Source of the DNA: Jannaschia donghaensis
Lineage (GTDB): Bacteria > Pseudomonadota > Alphaproteobacteria > Rhodobacterales > Rhodobacteraceae
Length of the DNA: 64,000 bases
NCBI RefSeq assembly: GCF_001403795.1
Contig: NZ_CXSU01000012.1
Location: 185,415 to 249,414, forward strand
Direction: 5' to 3'
The notes below the pieces were generated by a model. It saw only the letters and a list, made by a program, of their open reading frames with translations, searched no databases and was not told the origin of the DNA. Positions 1 to 9,191 of this stretch are shown here, in pieces (position 1 is the first letter of the stretch; each line of letters opens with the position of its first letter). The position numbers and the translations under genes were made by a program.

Positions 1-1
1 G

Positions 2-640
2 CCGCGCGCGCGCGAACTGGGGGCCCGGCTGGGCGAGATGGATGCGCAGTTGTCCGACCTTGTCGGCGACCTGCGCCGCGCCGATTGCAACTCCGAAGCG
101 ACGCTGGAAAGCCTTCTGGCCATCGGGTCGGAGCTGGAAACGATGCTTGCCCGCTCCGCCTTCCGGTTCGGCGCGATGGACGCCTACACCGCCCTGGTCG
201 AGCAGCGTATCGACGTCCTGCGCGAAGCCCGGATGGACGGGCGGCAGACCTTCGGCGAGTTCATGATGCGACGCTTCGATCCGGCCATGCGGACCTGCCG
301 GTCGGTCGAAAAGCGCATGGGCGTGCTGGCCGAACGCGCCCGGCGCGCCGGCGACCTGCTTTCGACCCGCGTGAACGTCGAACGGGCCGATCAGAACCGT
401 GAACTGCTGACCTCGATGGACGAGCGTGCGGGCCTGCAATTGCGCCTTCAACGCACGGTCGAGGGGCTGTCGGTCGTGGCGATCGGCTATTACGCCGTCA
501 ACCTCGTGACCTATCTCGTCTATCCCGTAGGGGCGGCCGCCGGGCTGTCGAAAGAGATGATTTCGGCGCTGACGGTCGTGCCGGTCGTCCTTCTGGTCTG
601 GTGGATCGTCCGTCGCATCCGGGTCCGTGCCGAACGCTGA
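2..640 (+). CDS. DUF3422 family membrane protein, C-terminal part
   Basis: The reading frame is open from the left edge, so only the C-terminal 212 residues are here; DUF3422 proteins are usually about 420-440 residues. The visible part is an alpha-helical, charged stretch typical of this family, followed by two hydrophobic segments near the C-terminus (roughly window residues 155-180 and 185-205) and a short Arg-rich tail. The family is widespread in proteobacteria and has no assigned biochemical role. The gene converges on argB, leaving only about 10 bases between the two stop codons. Family assignment rests on overall resemblance from memory. Confidence 0.7.
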   Translation, partial: PRARELGARLGEMDAQLSDLVGDLRRADCNSEATLESLLAIGSELETMLARSAFRFGAMDAYTALVEQRIDVLREARMDGRQTFGEFMMRRFDPAMRTCRSVEKRMGVLAERARRAGDLLSTRVNVERADQNRELLTSMDERAGLQLRLQRTVEGLSVVAIGYYAVNLVTYLVYPVGAAAGLSKEMISALTVVPVVLLVWWIVRRIRVRAER

Positions 641-649
641 CGCATGACG

Positions 650-1519
650 TCAGTCCAGCCGGATCAGGCTGCCCGCGCCCTCGCTGGTAAACAACTCCAG
701 CAGCGCGGCATTAGCGACCCGCCCGTCCAGGATGACGACCGCGCGCACGCCCGCCTCCAGCGCGTCCAGCGCGGTCTCCGTCTTGGGGATCATTCCGCCC
801 GCGATGGTACCGTCTGCCGTCATCTCGCGCACGCGCGCCGCCGTCAGCGCCGTCACGACCTCGCCCGACGCATCCTTCACTCCGGCCACGTCCGTTAGCA
901 AAAGCAGGCGATCCGCCTTCAAGGCGCCGGCGATGGCCCCGGCGCAGGTGTCGCCGTTGATGTTGAACGTCTCGTCGTCGGCCCCCGTTCCGATGGGCGC
1001 GATCACCGGGATCATCTCGTCGCGGAACAGACTGTGCAGCAGGCGCGGGTCGACGGTCGTGGGCGTACCGACGAACCCCAACTCCGGGTCGGTTTGCACG
1101 CAGGTGATCATATCCGCGTCCTTGCCCGTCAGGCCGACGGCACGCCCCCCGGCGGTGTTGATCGCTTGGACGATCCGCTTGTTGATCTCTCCGGCCAGCA
1201 CCATCTCGACCACCTGAAGCGTGTCCGCATCCGTCACGCGCTTGCCGCGCACGAACTGCGACGTCACGCCCAGCCGTTCCAGCATCGCGTTGATCATCGG
1301 TCCGCCGCCATGGATGATGACCGGGTTGATGCCCACCGTCCGCATCAGAACCACGTCGCGCGCGAAATTGGCCATCCCTTCGTCACTGCCCATGGCGTGA
1401 CCGCCCAGCTTGATGACGACGACCGCGTCGTCATAGCGCGTCAGATAGGGCAGAGCTTCGTTCAAGGTGCGCGCGATGGCGGCATTGTCGCGGGTGGTCA
1501 TGGCGTCCTGTTTCCTCAT
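650..1519 (-). CDS. argB: Acetylglutamate kinase
   Basis: Phosphorylates N-acetyl-L-glutamate with ATP, the second step of arginine synthesis, in the cytoplasm. The N-terminal region carries [11 protein letters not shown] (the kinase glycine-rich loop), then IHGGGP, the substrate/phosphate-binding loop of the amino-acid kinase fold, and later TGKDADM and [13 protein letters not shown], all typical of ArgB. The protein is 289 residues from the ATG chosen here, which has a GGAAGG ribosome site about nine bases upstream; an ATG six codons downstream (1501) is the alternative. It is the last gene of a yidC-MOSC-engB-argB series on the minus strand, about 20 bases after engB. Confidence 0.96.
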   Translation of the reverse strand: MRKQDAMTTRDNAAIARTLNEALPYLTRYDDAVVVIKLGGHAMGSDEGMANFARDVVLMRTVGINPVIIHGGGPMINAMLERLGVTSQFVRGKRVTDADTLQVVEMVLAGEINKRIVQAINTAGGRAVGLTGKDADMITCVQTDPELGFVGTPTTVDPRLLHSLFRDEMIPVIAPIGTGADDETFNINGDTCAGAIAGALKADRLLLLTDVAGVKDASGEVVTALTAARVREMTADGTIAGGMIPKTETALDALEAGVRAVVILDGRVANAALLELFTSEGAGSLIRLD

Positions 1520-1538
1520 CGTCCGCGGCCTTCCGGGC

Positions 1539-2189
1539 TCACTCCATCGTGGCGATCGTGGCACGCAGCGTCGGAATGCCCCAGCCTTTTTCGCTGCTCG
1601 TCACGATCAGCTCTGGAAAGGCGGCGGGGTGTTTGGCCAAGGCGTCGCGCGTCTGGTCCAGCGCGCGCTCCCGCTCCGCGTCCTTCACCTTGTCGGCCTT
1701 CGTCAAAACCGTCTGGAACGGCACGGCTGACCGGTCGAGCAGCGTCATGATTTCCTCGTCCACCGCCTTTACGCCATGGCGACTGTCGATCAGGACGAAC
1801 GCGCGGCGCAGTGACGGTCGCCCCGACAGATACGCCTTGAGCAACGCCTGCCATTTGGCAACGACGGCCACGGGCGCATTGGCAAAGCCATATCCGGGCA
1901 GGTCGACCAGATAATGGCTGTCGCCAAGCGTGAAATAGTTGATTTCCTGCGTCCGGCCCGGCGTGTTCGACGCGCGCGCCAGCGCCTTGCGCCCGGTCAG
2001 CGCGTTGATCAGCGACGATTTTCCGACGTTGGACCGGCCGGCAAAACAAACTTCCATCCGGTCCGCGGGCGGCATGCCGTCCATCGCGACGACGCCCTTC
2101 AGAAATTCGCCGCCCGTCGCGAACAATTTGCGACCGATCTCCTCGGTGTCGCGGTCGGGGGCATCGGCAACGGGAAAAGGCAGCTTCAT
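1539..2189 (-). CDS. engB: Ribosome biogenesis GTPase YsxC/EngB
   Basis: A 216-residue TrmE-Era-EngA-EngB-type GTPase needed for 50S subunit assembly. Motifs in order: [12 protein letters not shown] (G1 P-loop), a Thr in NTPGRTQ (G2), DLPGYGFA (G3), LTKADK (G4, TKxD) and the SSEKGWG region (G5). The start ATG overlaps the TGA of the upstream MOSC gene (ATGA), so translation is probably coupled. The length and motif spacing match EngB well. The neighbours yidC and argB occur with engB in many Rhodobacterales. Confidence 0.96.
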   Translation of the reverse strand: MKLPFPVADAPDRDTEEIGRKLFATGGEFLKGVVAMDGMPPADRMEVCFAGRSNVGKSSLINALTGRKALARASNTPGRTQEINYFTLGDSHYLVDLPGYGFANAPVAVVAKWQALLKAYLSGRPSLRRAFVLIDSRHGVKAVDEEIMTLLDRSAVPFQTVLTKADKVKDAERERALDQTRDALAKHPAAFPELIVTSSEKGWGIPTLRATIATME

Positions 2190-2923
2190 ATCCGTATCTC
2201 CGCACCGGGCGCGATCACGCCGCCCTCGATCACTTCGGCATAGATCCCGAAATCCTGATGGTCCCAAGTCCGCAACGTGCCAAGCGTATCGGCATCGCGG
2301 CGGCCCGTTTCGGGGTTGGCTTCCGTCGCACGGCACCGCGTGATCGGCTGGACCCCGCGCAATACCGCGTCGCCGATACGGAACGTCTGGTCCAGAAGGT
2401 CGAACTCTTCCCACGGTGCCAGACCGTCGATCCAAAGGTTTCCGCGCCAGCGGTGGATCGACAGATCGCGTCCCATCTTCTGCTCCACCGCCCGGTGCGT
2501 CGCTGTTGCATGAACGGAAACCCAGGCGTCGGGAACATCGGTGAACCCGGTTTCGCTGCTGACCACGCCGGTCGGTCGCGGCAGATCGTCGGGCCAGACC
2601 GGGTCGAGCCATTCGACGATTTTGGCCGCCTGATCGTCCGGCGTGACCGTCAGGTCAGGTCGCTTGGGATGGTGCAGCGTGACGGTCATCGTCGCCTCGT
2701 CCAACGCTGCCGTGATCGCCATCAGGCCCGGCCCGCTGACCCCGCGCAGGAAGTTCGCCTTCTGCGCCCAGCCACCATCGATCGGCTTCGCATTTGCATG
2801 GGTCACGGCCCAGCGGCGATCGTGGGGCAGGGTGCGCCCCGCGGTCAGCGTGACGCGGCTCAGACGCTCCCGCCCGATGGCCTTGATCGGATGACGCCAG
2901 ATCTGCGCCAGCGCGGGGCTCAC
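2186..2923 (-). CDS. MOSC domain-containing protein
   Basis: A 245-residue protein of the MOSC (Mo-cofactor sulfurase C-terminal) family. The N-terminus (IWRHPIKAIGRE) matches the MOSC N-terminal beta-barrel, and the MOSC core ends with a conserved Cys in GVQPITRCRATEANPETG. Members bind molybdopterin-type cofactors or deliver sulfur, but the substrate of this branch is not known. Translation starts at GTG, whose last two bases form part of the TGA stop of yidC (GTGA), and its own stop overlaps the engB start. It is thus locked translationally between yidC and engB. Confidence 0.88.
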   Translation of the reverse strand: MSPALAQIWRHPIKAIGRERLSRVTLTAGRTLPHDRRWAVTHANAKPIDGGWAQKANFLRGVSGPGLMAITAALDEATMTVTLHHPKRPDLTVTPDDQAAKIVEWLDPVWPDDLPRPTGVVSSETGFTDVPDAWVSVHATATHRAVEQKMGRDLSIHRWRGNLWIDGLAPWEEFDLLDQTFRIGDAVLRGVQPITRCRATEANPETGRRDADTLGTLRTWDHQDFGIYAEVIEGGVIAPGAEIRI

Positions 2924-4821
2924 GACTTGCCCTTGCCCTTCGGCGCTGTCTTGGCGGTATTGTCCGCATCGGCTTTCACCGGGGCCTTGTCCTTGCCGAT
3001 CCCCGGTTCCTTGGCGGGGCCCTTCTTGAAGCCCGATTTGATATTGCCGAACAGATCCGGCTTCGACCCGTGGCTGCGCATGATCGAATACTGCTGAATG
3101 AATGTGATCGTATTGTTCGCGATCCAGTATACCACCAGGCCGCTGGCAAAGCTGCCCAGCATGAACATGAACACCCACGGCAGCCAGGCGAAGATCATCG
3201 CCTGCGTCGCGTCCGTGGGGGCCGGGTTCAGCTTCTGCTGCAGCCACATCGAAATGCCCAGCAGGATCGGCAGGATGCCGATGAACACCAGTGCAAGGAT
3301 CGACGCGGGTTCGGGTGCCGCAAACGGCAGCAGGCCGAACAGGTTGAGGATCGAGGTCGGGTCCGGCGCGCTCAGGTCCTGAAAGGGCCCGAAGAACGCA
3401 GCGTGGCGCAGCTCGATCGTGACGAAGATCACCTTGTAGAGGCTGAAGAAGATCGGAATCTGCAACAGGATCGGCAGGCAGCCCGCAGCGGGGTTCACCT
3501 TGTTCTTCTTGTAAAGCTCCATCATCCCCTGCTGAAGCTTCTGTCGATCGTCGCCCGCCTTTTCCTTGAGCTTCTCCATCTCTGGCTGAAGCTCTTTCAT
3601 CCGCGCCATGGAGACATAGGATTTGTAGGCCAGCGGCAGCAGGATCGCCTTGATCCCAAGGGTCAGAACGATGATCGCGATGCCCATGTTGCCGATCAGC
3701 GCGTTCAGGAAATGCAGGGCTGCAAAGATCGGCTTGGTCAGGAAAAAGAACCAGCCCCAGTCGATGGCGTCGATGAACCCGGGCACACCGTCGTCGTTCT
3801 GGTAATGGCGGAGTTCTTCCCATTCCTTGGCCCCGGCAAAGACCTTGCTGTCCGACGCCGCCGTGCCGCCCGCGGCGACCTCGACCACCGGCAGGCGCGT
3901 CTCGGTCTGGTAGATGTCGGCACCGGGGACATATTTCACCACCGTCGTCGCGGTCGTCTCGACGTCAGGGATCAGGGTCGTCATCCAGTATTTGTCGGCG
4001 AACCCGATCCAACCCTCTTCGGTGATGGCATAGCTTTCCATCGGGGCCGCTTCGGCCGGGTTCACATCCAGATCGACCATGTCGTCATATTCGATCCGTT
4101 CGACGATGCCATCGGCATGGGCCACGACGCCTTCGTGGCTGATGAAGAAATTCTCGACATCCGGTTCCCCGTGCCGCGCGATCTGAGCGTAGGGAAACAG
4201 GCGCACCGATGTCCCGGTCGTGTTTTCGACGGCCTGCGTGACCGAGAACATGAAATCGTCATCGACCGAAATCGTCTTGGTGAACACCAGGCCATCGCCA
4301 TTGTCCCATGTCAGGACCAGCGGCGCGTCGGGGGTCAGCACGCCACCGTCGGGGGCCGACCAGATGGTCTGCGGTGTCGGTACGGCGTCATTGGCCAAGT
4401 CGCCCGCGGGCACCCAGCCGTGCAGCGCATAGTACGCATTGGGCGCGCTGGCCGGCGACAGAAGGGTCACGATCGGAGAGTCGTCGTCCAGCGTTTCGCG
4501 GTATCCCTTCAGCGACAGATCGTCGATCCGCCCACCGGTCAGAGAGATGGAGCCGGTCAGGCGCGGCGTATCGATCGCGATCCGGTCGGTGCCCGCGATG
4601 GCCGTCGCGCGGGTTTCCGTGGGGTCGGCGGCTACGCTGCCGGGCACGACCGTCGTGCCGCCGGGTGTTGCGGGTGGGGCGACAGTGGTTGCGGCGACGC
4701 CATCGGACGTCGGCGTGTCGCCGGGCACCTGCGCGTCGGGTGGAAAGACCAAAAACCAGATCAGAAGAACCGCCGCGCTGAGCACGGTGGCAAGGATGAG
4801 ATTCTTGTTCTGATCGTCCAT
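2920..4821 (-). CDS. yidC: Membrane protein insertase YidC
   Basis: A 633-residue Oxa1/Alb3/YidC insertase that places proteins in the inner membrane alone or with SecYEG. There is an N-terminal membrane anchor (about residues 7-27), a large periplasmic beta domain (about 60-355), then the conserved five-helix core: GWFFFLTKPIF, a cytoplasmic hairpin rich in Lys/Glu (MARMKELQPEMEKLKEK), PAAGCLPILLQIPIF and VYWIANNTIT. The C-terminal tail is Lys/Ala-rich and basic, which favours ribosome contact. It starts the minus-strand operon leading to argB. In this window it is separated from rpmH-rnpA-yidD by ttcA and an EAL gene. Confidence 0.97.
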   Translation of the reverse strand: MDDQNKNLILATVLSAAVLLIWFLVFPPDAQVPGDTPTSDGVAATTVAPPATPGGTTVVPGSVAADPTETRATAIAGTDRIAIDTPRLTGSISLTGGRIDDLSLKGYRETLDDDSPIVTLLSPASAPNAYYALHGWVPAGDLANDAVPTPQTIWSAPDGGVLTPDAPLVLTWDNGDGLVFTKTISVDDDFMFSVTQAVENTTGTSVRLFPYAQIARHGEPDVENFFISHEGVVAHADGIVERIEYDDMVDLDVNPAEAAPMESYAITEEGWIGFADKYWMTTLIPDVETTATTVVKYVPGADIYQTETRLPVVEVAAGGTAASDSKVFAGAKEWEELRHYQNDDGVPGFIDAIDWGWFFFLTKPIFAALHFLNALIGNMGIAIIVLTLGIKAILLPLAYKSYVSMARMKELQPEMEKLKEKAGDDRQKLQQGMMELYKKNKVNPAAGCLPILLQIPIFFSLYKVIFVTIELRHAAFFGPFQDLSAPDPTSILNLFGLLPFAAPEPASILALVFIGILPILLGISMWLQQKLNPAPTDATQAMIFAWLPWVFMFMLGSFASGLVVYWIANNTITFIQQYSIMRSHGSKPDLFGNIKSGFKKGPAKEPGIGKDKAPVKADADNTAKTAPKGKGKS

Positions 4822-5004
4822 AAAAGACCTGTCACGCGCGGATGGGAGGTTGCGCGCCGTTCAACAGACCGCAGTCCGGAAGGTCAAGGCGAAAGCGGCC
4901 CGGCGCACCGGTGGCGCCATTTCGCGTTGACCCCGAACCAAGGACGTCGATCCGGAGCGCGCCGCCGTCGCCCGGACCCACGGATCAGTCGGCGACGTCG
5001 CCGA

Positions 5005-6555
5005 TCACGCCGATCCCTGCGTCCGCATCAGCCGCAGGCGGTCGTCCTGTCCTACGGGCCGGTTGTTGGCCCAGATAACGGTATCCTCGAAGGGCATGGG
5101 CTTGGCGATGCCGAAGCCCTGCACATGAGGACAGCCCATCTCGGCCAACGTCGCCTGTTCTTCGGGGGTCTCGACCCCCTCGGCCAGCGTCTCGATCGAC
5201 AATCGCTCGGCCAGGCCGAGGATCGCGGCGACTACATCGCGCTTTCGTGCGTTGCGGTCGATCTCCTGGATGAAACTTCGGTCGATCTTGATACGGTGGA
5301 CGCCGAACTGCGCGATGTGGGCGATCGACGCGGCACCGGTTCCGAAATCGTCGAGGTCGAGGCGGAAACCGGCATCGCGCAAAGCGTTGATGTTGCGGAC
5401 GATCGTCTCGTCTCCGTCGCGCAGCGTGACCGTTTCCAGAATCTCGATCGCAATGCGTTCCGGCGCGATATCATGTCGGTCCACCTGCCACAGGATCCGC
5501 TCGGCCAGGCGGGGGTCGGTCAGTTGTTCCAACGACACATTTACCCCTACACACGGAACGCTGATGCCCGTTCTATCCCATTCGATCAGCGCCAGAATAC
5601 TGGCCCGCAGGATGACGTCACCCAGATCGGCGGAGCGTCCGGTGGCGGCGATCGGACCCAGAAACTGTGCCGGGGACAGCACGCCCAACTCTGGATGGTG
5701 CCAACGTGCAAGGGCCTCGAACCCCGCAATCCTGCCGGTCCGTGTATCGACCTGCGGCTGGAACCAGGGGCGGATCTGACCGTCGGCCAGCGCATCCTCG
5801 ATTTGCGATGTCAGCGTCTGATCGATCTCGACCTGGGTCTGGATATCCGCATTGAAGGCGCGGACGGCGTCGTTTCCCTGCCGCCGTGCGATGCGCAGCG
5901 CGCAATCCGCGGCGGCCATGATCGCGGCCCCGGTACGGGCAGGGGCCATCGCCTCCGAACAGATCCCGATGCAGCAATGAACCCTGACGGACCGCCCCTC
6001 GACCGAGATCGGCTCCGCGACGGCGGCCTGTATGCGGTCGACGAGCCCCATCAACACGTCCAGGTCGGCCCGCCGCGTCGGGGCCAAGACGACCATCATG
6101 CCGCGATCGCCAGTTCGCAGCACCCGGTCCTGCCCGCGCAATGTTGCACCGATGCGCTGCACCATCCGATCCATGATCTTGTCTTCGGCATCGACGCCCC
6201 AGCCGCCGTCGGCGATCAGCAGGTCGTTGATCTCCACATGCAGGGCTGCGGTGGTCCGTCGCCGCCGCGCGCAATCGTCCAGAACGGCATCGATATGCGC
6301 CTGCGTCGCCGTTCGCCCCACCATTTGGCCCTTGGCGGTGTCGATATCCAGCCACGCCCGGACACGCGGGCGGCCGTGCAAGTTCAGCGCGAGAAAAAGT
6401 GGAAGCACGATGACCAAAACCATCGCAACGGCATCCTGTCCCAGCGTCCAGGCCAGCGCGGCCGCCACCGGAAACAGCATCATCCAGTCGATTCGACGGA
6501 TCGTCGCCGCGGCCTTTCGACTATGGTGCCGCCACAGTCCGGTCTGATGTGCCAT
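5005..6555 (-). CDS. EAL-domain protein with degenerate GGDEF, likely c-di-GMP phosphodiesterase
   Basis: A 516-residue protein with two N-terminal membrane helices (about residues 22-40 and 42-58), a GGDEF-like domain (about 75-240) and an EAL domain (about 250-500). The diguanylate cyclase signature is destroyed: RTGDRGMM (147-154) stands where RxGGDEF is expected. The EAL domain looks active: EAL at 280-282, NVS at 339-341, EILE at 371, DDFGTG at 402-407, KIDRSFI at 424-430 and LAEGVE at 457-462. It therefore probably hydrolyses c-di-GMP, with the dead GGDEF as a possible GTP sensor. It lies alone between ttcA and yidC. Confidence 0.88.
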   Translation of the reverse strand: MAHQTGLWRHHSRKAAATIRRIDWMMLFPVAAALAWTLGQDAVAMVLVIVLPLFLALNLHGRPRVRAWLDIDTAKGQMVGRTATQAHIDAVLDDCARRRRTTAALHVEINDLLIADGGWGVDAEDKIMDRMVQRIGATLRGQDRVLRTGDRGMMVVLAPTRRADLDVLMGLVDRIQAAVAEPISVEGRSVRVHCCIGICSEAMAPARTGAAIMAAADCALRIARRQGNDAVRAFNADIQTQVEIDQTLTSQIEDALADGQIRPWFQPQVDTRTGRIAGFEALARWHHPELGVLSPAQFLGPIAATGRSADLGDVILRASILALIEWDRTGISVPCVGVNVSLEQLTDPRLAERILWQVDRHDIAPERIAIEILETVTLRDGDETIVRNINALRDAGFRLDLDDFGTGAASIAHIAQFGVHRIKIDRSFIQEIDRNARKRDVVAAILGLAERLSIETLAEGVETPEEQATLAEMGCPHVQGFGIAKPMPFEDTVIWANNRPVGQDDRLRLMRTQGSA

Positions 6556-6611
6556 TGCACCCTCCGATTGGTATCGCGGCCATGGATAGCTCTCCCGGAG
6601 TCAACCGATCC

Positions 6612-7520
6612 TTAACGAAGGTCGGGAATTTCGCTCGAATTATCATCGTTTGGCCCGGCATCCGCGGCCACCATCCCCGCGAAGTCGAACAGCGCGGGAT
6701 CGAGCATATGTGACGGGCTCACGTGGCCGAGCGCTGCGAACATGCCGGCCCGCCGCCCCGGCACCCGCGCTTCCCACTCGTCCAGCATTCGCTTGATGAC
6801 CTGCCGTTGCAGCCCGTCCTGCGATCCGCACAGGTCGCAAGGGATGATGGGATAGGCCATCGCCCGCGCGAACGCCGCGCAGTCGGCTTCGGCCACATGG
6901 GCCAGCGGGCGCAGCAGCGTCAGGTCGCCTTTGTCGTTCCGCAGTTTCGGCGGCATCGTCGCGATCTTGCCGCCGTGGAACAGGTTGAGAAAAAACGTCT
7001 CGAGGATGTCGTCGCGGTGATGCCCCAGCACGACGGAGGTGCATCCCTCCTCGCGCGCCACGCGGTATAGGTTTGCCCTCCGCAGCCGCGAACACAGCGC
7101 GCAATACGTCCGCCCCGCCGGCACCTTGTCGACAACCACGGAGTAGGTGTCGCGGTATTCGATCCGGTGCGGCACACCCATCCGCTCCAGGAAATCGGGC
7201 AGAACCGTCGCCGGGAACCCCGGCTGCCCCTGATCCAGATTGCACGCGATCAGATCCACCGGCAGCAGGCCACGCCAATGCAGCTCGGTCAGAACGGCAA
7301 GCAGGGTATAGCTGTCCTTGCCCCCCGACAAACACACCAGCCACTTCGCGCGCGGCGTATTCGGGGCCCGGTCGACCATGGCGTATCGGTCGATCGCCTC
7401 GCGCGTTTCGCGGACCAGACGCTTGCGCAGTTTTCGAAACTGCGTGGTCTTCGGTGCGCCGTGGAACAGCGGATGGATATCCTGGCCGGTGCCGGTCGGG
7501 GGAAGGAGGGTGTCGGGCAT
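6612..7520 (-). CDS. ttcA: tRNA 2-thiocytidine(32) synthetase TtcA
   Basis: Inserts sulfur at C2 of cytidine 32 in certain tRNAs, using ATP and an iron-sulfur cluster. The PP-loop motif SGGKDS lies at residues 65-70, and two CxxC pairs, CALC (140-143) and CDLC (228-231), are the cluster ligands that separate TtcA from TilS. GHHRDD follows at 167-171. The length (302) fits the family. The gene is on the minus strand downstream of the DUF1127-like gene, with a hairpin between them. Confidence 0.95.
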   Translation of the reverse strand: MPDTLLPPTGTGQDIHPLFHGAPKTTQFRKLRKRLVRETREAIDRYAMVDRAPNTPRAKWLVCLSGGKDSYTLLAVLTELHWRGLLPVDLIACNLDQGQPGFPATVLPDFLERMGVPHRIEYRDTYSVVVDKVPAGRTYCALCSRLRRANLYRVAREEGCTSVVLGHHRDDILETFFLNLFHGGKIATMPPKLRNDKGDLTLLRPLAHVAEADCAAFARAMAYPIIPCDLCGSQDGLQRQVIKRMLDEWEARVPGRRAGMFAALGHVSPSHMLDPALFDFAGMVAADAGPNDDNSSEIPDLR

Positions 7521-7542
7521 GGCGCGGCCTTCGTGGATGCAA

Positions 7543-7574
7543 GCCCGCCCCCCGTATCAAGTCAGGGGGCGGGC
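7543..7574 (-). terminator. Strong GC hairpin after the DUF1127-like gene
   Basis: A 10-bp perfect stem (7543-7552 with 7565-7574, all G-C) encloses a 12-base loop, six bases past the stop of the minus-strand DUF1127-like gene and before the ttcA start. There is no good U-run after it, so termination may be partial or the element may protect the upstream mRNA end. Confidence 0.45.
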
Positions 7575-7579
7575 TGCCA

Positions 7580-7804
7580 CTAAAGCCGGAACCGACGATG
7601 CAGATCGGACGGCGCGGCCGGGTGGGGCGGCAGTCCGATGTCGCGGCGCAACCGGTCTGGCAGGTCGCGCAAGTCCGGCGGCCGCGCGGTGGGCCGCAGC
7701 AGCGCGCGCAGCGCGGCCCAAAGGACGCGTGTGGCACCGTGCCGGTCGATCGCATCGTCGATCAGCGTGGGCGTCGGGGGCGGAGACAGGCGAAGGGCAG
7801 TCAT
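7580..7804 (-). CDS. Small DUF1127-like protein
   Basis: A 74-residue, Arg- and Pro-rich protein. Its second half, LPDRLRRDIGLPP, resembles the conserved end of DUF1127 (YjiS-like) proteins, where a helix ends in L-x-D-IGL. Small DUF1127 proteins in Rhodobacterales are often stress-linked and bind RNA, but nothing here proves that. A ribosome site of GGGAG type precedes the ATG by about six bases. A 20-codon mini-ORF lies 126 bases upstream on the same strand. The assignment is tentative because the N-terminal half is not typical. Confidence 0.5.
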   Translation of the reverse strand: MTALRLSPPPTPTLIDDAIDRHGATRVLWAALRALLRPTARPPDLRDLPDRLRRDIGLPPHPAAPSDLHRRFRL

Positions 7805-7929
7805 GGAACATCTCCCGGCGGGGCCGGGCCTCTGATTCGGAGTCTGGGAATGCCCGAGGTGCAAGGACCCACCGGTGGCGGGCATCGTGCGTTGGGGCGT
7901 GGGGGAAGACCGCCGTCAGGCGGACCGGG

Positions 7930-7992
7930 TCAGCAGCGGCGCGCGGCGACCATGGACCACGGGGCAAGGGCGGGTGCGAACGGATACGTCAT
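7930..7992 (-). CDS. 20-codon mini-ORF with strong ribosome site
   Basis: Reads M-T-Y-P-F-A-P-A-L-A-P-W-S-M and ends in an Arg/Cys tail before TGA. A GGGAGGG ribosome site sits five to six bases before the ATG, better than for most genes nearby. It precedes the DUF1127-like gene on the same strand, so it could be a leader peptide or a small protein. No homologue is recognised. Chance occurrence cannot be excluded. Confidence 0.3.
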   Translation of the reverse strand: MTYPFAPALAPWSMVAARRC

Positions 7993-8092
7993 GACAGCCC
8001 TCCCTGATGTGCGTGGCTGGCGATGGCATACCGACCGGGCGCGAGTCGCCGAAGCGTTTTCTTCCCCTACGTCACCGTCGGCGGAAATCCAC

Positions 8093-8314
8093 TCAATCGG
8101 GAACGTTGTCGATGCCCGATCCGCCCCAGGGGCGACACCGCCCGATGCGGCGCAGGGCCAGCCAGCCGCCTTTCAGTCCGCCGTGTTTCTCCAACGCTTC
8201 CAACGCATAGACGGAACAGGTCGGCTGGAACCGGCAGTTGTGGCCGACATGGGCGGAAAAGACCGCGCGATAGGCATGGACCGGCCAGGACATGACGCGG
8301 GCCAGGGGGGTCAC
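8093..8314 (-). CDS. yidD: Membrane protein insertion efficiency factor YidD
   Basis: A 73-residue protein with the family signature [16 protein letters not shown] (about residues 26-41) and the C-terminal [15 protein letters not shown]. YidD associates with the inner membrane and assists YidC-dependent insertion. The GTG start overlaps the rnpA stop (GTGA). A downstream ATG at 8293 would cut the conserved amphipathic N-terminus, so GTG is preferred. Order rpmH-rnpA-yidD is the usual bacterial arrangement. Confidence 0.93.
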   Translation of the reverse strand: MTPLARVMSWPVHAYRAVFSAHVGHNCRFQPTCSVYALEALEKHGGLKGGWLALRRIGRCRPWGGSGIDNVPD

Positions 8315-8730
8315 CGGCGCGGCTCCCTGGGGCGTCCAACCTGTGCCTTGCCGGAATGGGCCTTGTCGATCGCGCGGCGCAGGTCTTCGCGCATCGCCGC
8401 GAAATCCCGCGCGGCGGTCGTCCCGGCCCGCCCGATCAGGACATAATCCCAGCCGGGTCGGGCCAGCGCCGGCAAGTCCAGCCGCGCGATTTCCCGCAAC
8501 CGTCGCTTGGCGCGGTTGCGCGCGACGGCGTTGCCGACCTTCTTGGAACAGGTGAATCCGACACCGACCGCGGGGTCGTCGTCACCCCGGTCGCGCGCCT
8601 GAAGCAGGAACGCACCCGCCGGAACGCGCAGCGCGCGGTTCATCGCAAGGAACTGCGCGCGCACCTTCAGAACACGCAAAGACGCCGGAGAGGCAGGCCC
8701 CTCCGGCGTCGAAACCGTGTCAACCGTCAA
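8311..8730 (-). CDS. rnpA: Ribonuclease P protein component
   Basis: The basic protein subunit of RNase P, which trims tRNA 5' ends. About 139 residues; after a short variable N-terminus come FLAMNRALR, the loop [26 protein letters not shown] (the family signature, about residues 60-85) and a conserved DYVLIGR strand. The start is uncertain: TTG at 8730, five bases after rpmH, gives the full length but has no clear ribosome site, so translation may depend on reinitiation after rpmH. The stop overlaps the yidD start. Confidence 0.94.
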   Translation of the reverse strand: MTVDTVSTPEGPASPASLRVLKVRAQFLAMNRALRVPAGAFLLQARDRGDDDPAVGVGFTCSKKVGNAVARNRAKRRLREIARLDLPALARPGWDYVLIGRAGTTAARDFAAMREDLRRAIDKAHSGKAQVGRPREPRR

Positions 8731-8735
8731 GCGAT

Positions 8736-8870
8736 TTACGCCGACAGGGACTTCCGGCCGCGGGCGCGGCGGGCATTCAGAATTCTACGGCCGGCCTTGG
8801 TGGCCATGCGCGCGCGGAAACCGTGGCGCCGCTTGCGGACCAGGTTCGAGGGCTGAAAGGTGCGCTTCAT
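8736..8870 (-). CDS. rpmH: 50S ribosomal protein L34
   Basis: A 44-residue, very basic protein ([18 protein letters not shown] at its start, then [19 protein letters not shown]) that is unmistakably L34. It leads the rpmH-rnpA-yidD operon on the minus strand. A GGAGAGAATGCG stretch just before the ATG supplies the ribosome site. A promoter-like pair lies about 70-100 bases upstream. Confidence 0.98.
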   Translation of the reverse strand: MKRTFQPSNLVRKRRHGFRARMATKAGRRILNARRARGRKSLSA

Positions 8871-9191
8871 CGCATTCTCTCCGACTTGGATTGGGCCGGA
8901 TCCATAGGTGAATCGACGACCGGATAAACTGGAAGCCGTCCCCTAGGATAGGCCGCGGGGGCTGTCAACGGCACCTTTGGAACCGACCGGCGATTTCTGC
9001 GCTGTAACATCGCGTCCCGGCGCATGCGACGATCCTGAAACAATCGGGCCCCTGCGCCCGCGCGCCGCACACGCCCCCTCAAGTGCGCGTGAGGGGGGAT
9101 ATCCCGCAGCCGCCGCAACGTTCATGCCCTGATCCAACAGCGGATCGCGCCAACCCCGGCCCCCGCGCCCTTTACAGATCGGACCGAAACC
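8871..9191. other. Divergent intergenic region, rpmH / TVP38 gene
   Basis: About 320 bases with no convincing gene. The left part is the rpmH leader and promoter. The rest is GC-rich and contains C/G tracts near 9070-9100 but no obvious tRNA, riboswitch or repeat. Confidence 0.5.
8940..8968 (-). promoter_or_regulatory. Candidate sigma-70 promoter of rpmH operon
   Basis: On the minus strand a perfect TTGACA (8968-8963) is followed after 17 bases by TAGGGG (8945-8940). The -35 box is consensus and the spacing is ideal, while the -10 is weak, as is common in Rhodobacterales housekeeping promoters. Transcription would start about 60 bases before rpmH. Confidence 0.4.

Noticed and set aside
650-1564. 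Longer argB start at 1564
   Set aside because: It would run into the engB coding end and lacks a ribosome site; ATG 1519 has one.
3070-6615. Very long open frame on the plus strand opposite yidC and the EAL gene
   Set aside because: The codons are antisense to two clear genes; high GC at third positions keeps the opposite frame open, and the protein has no domain pattern.
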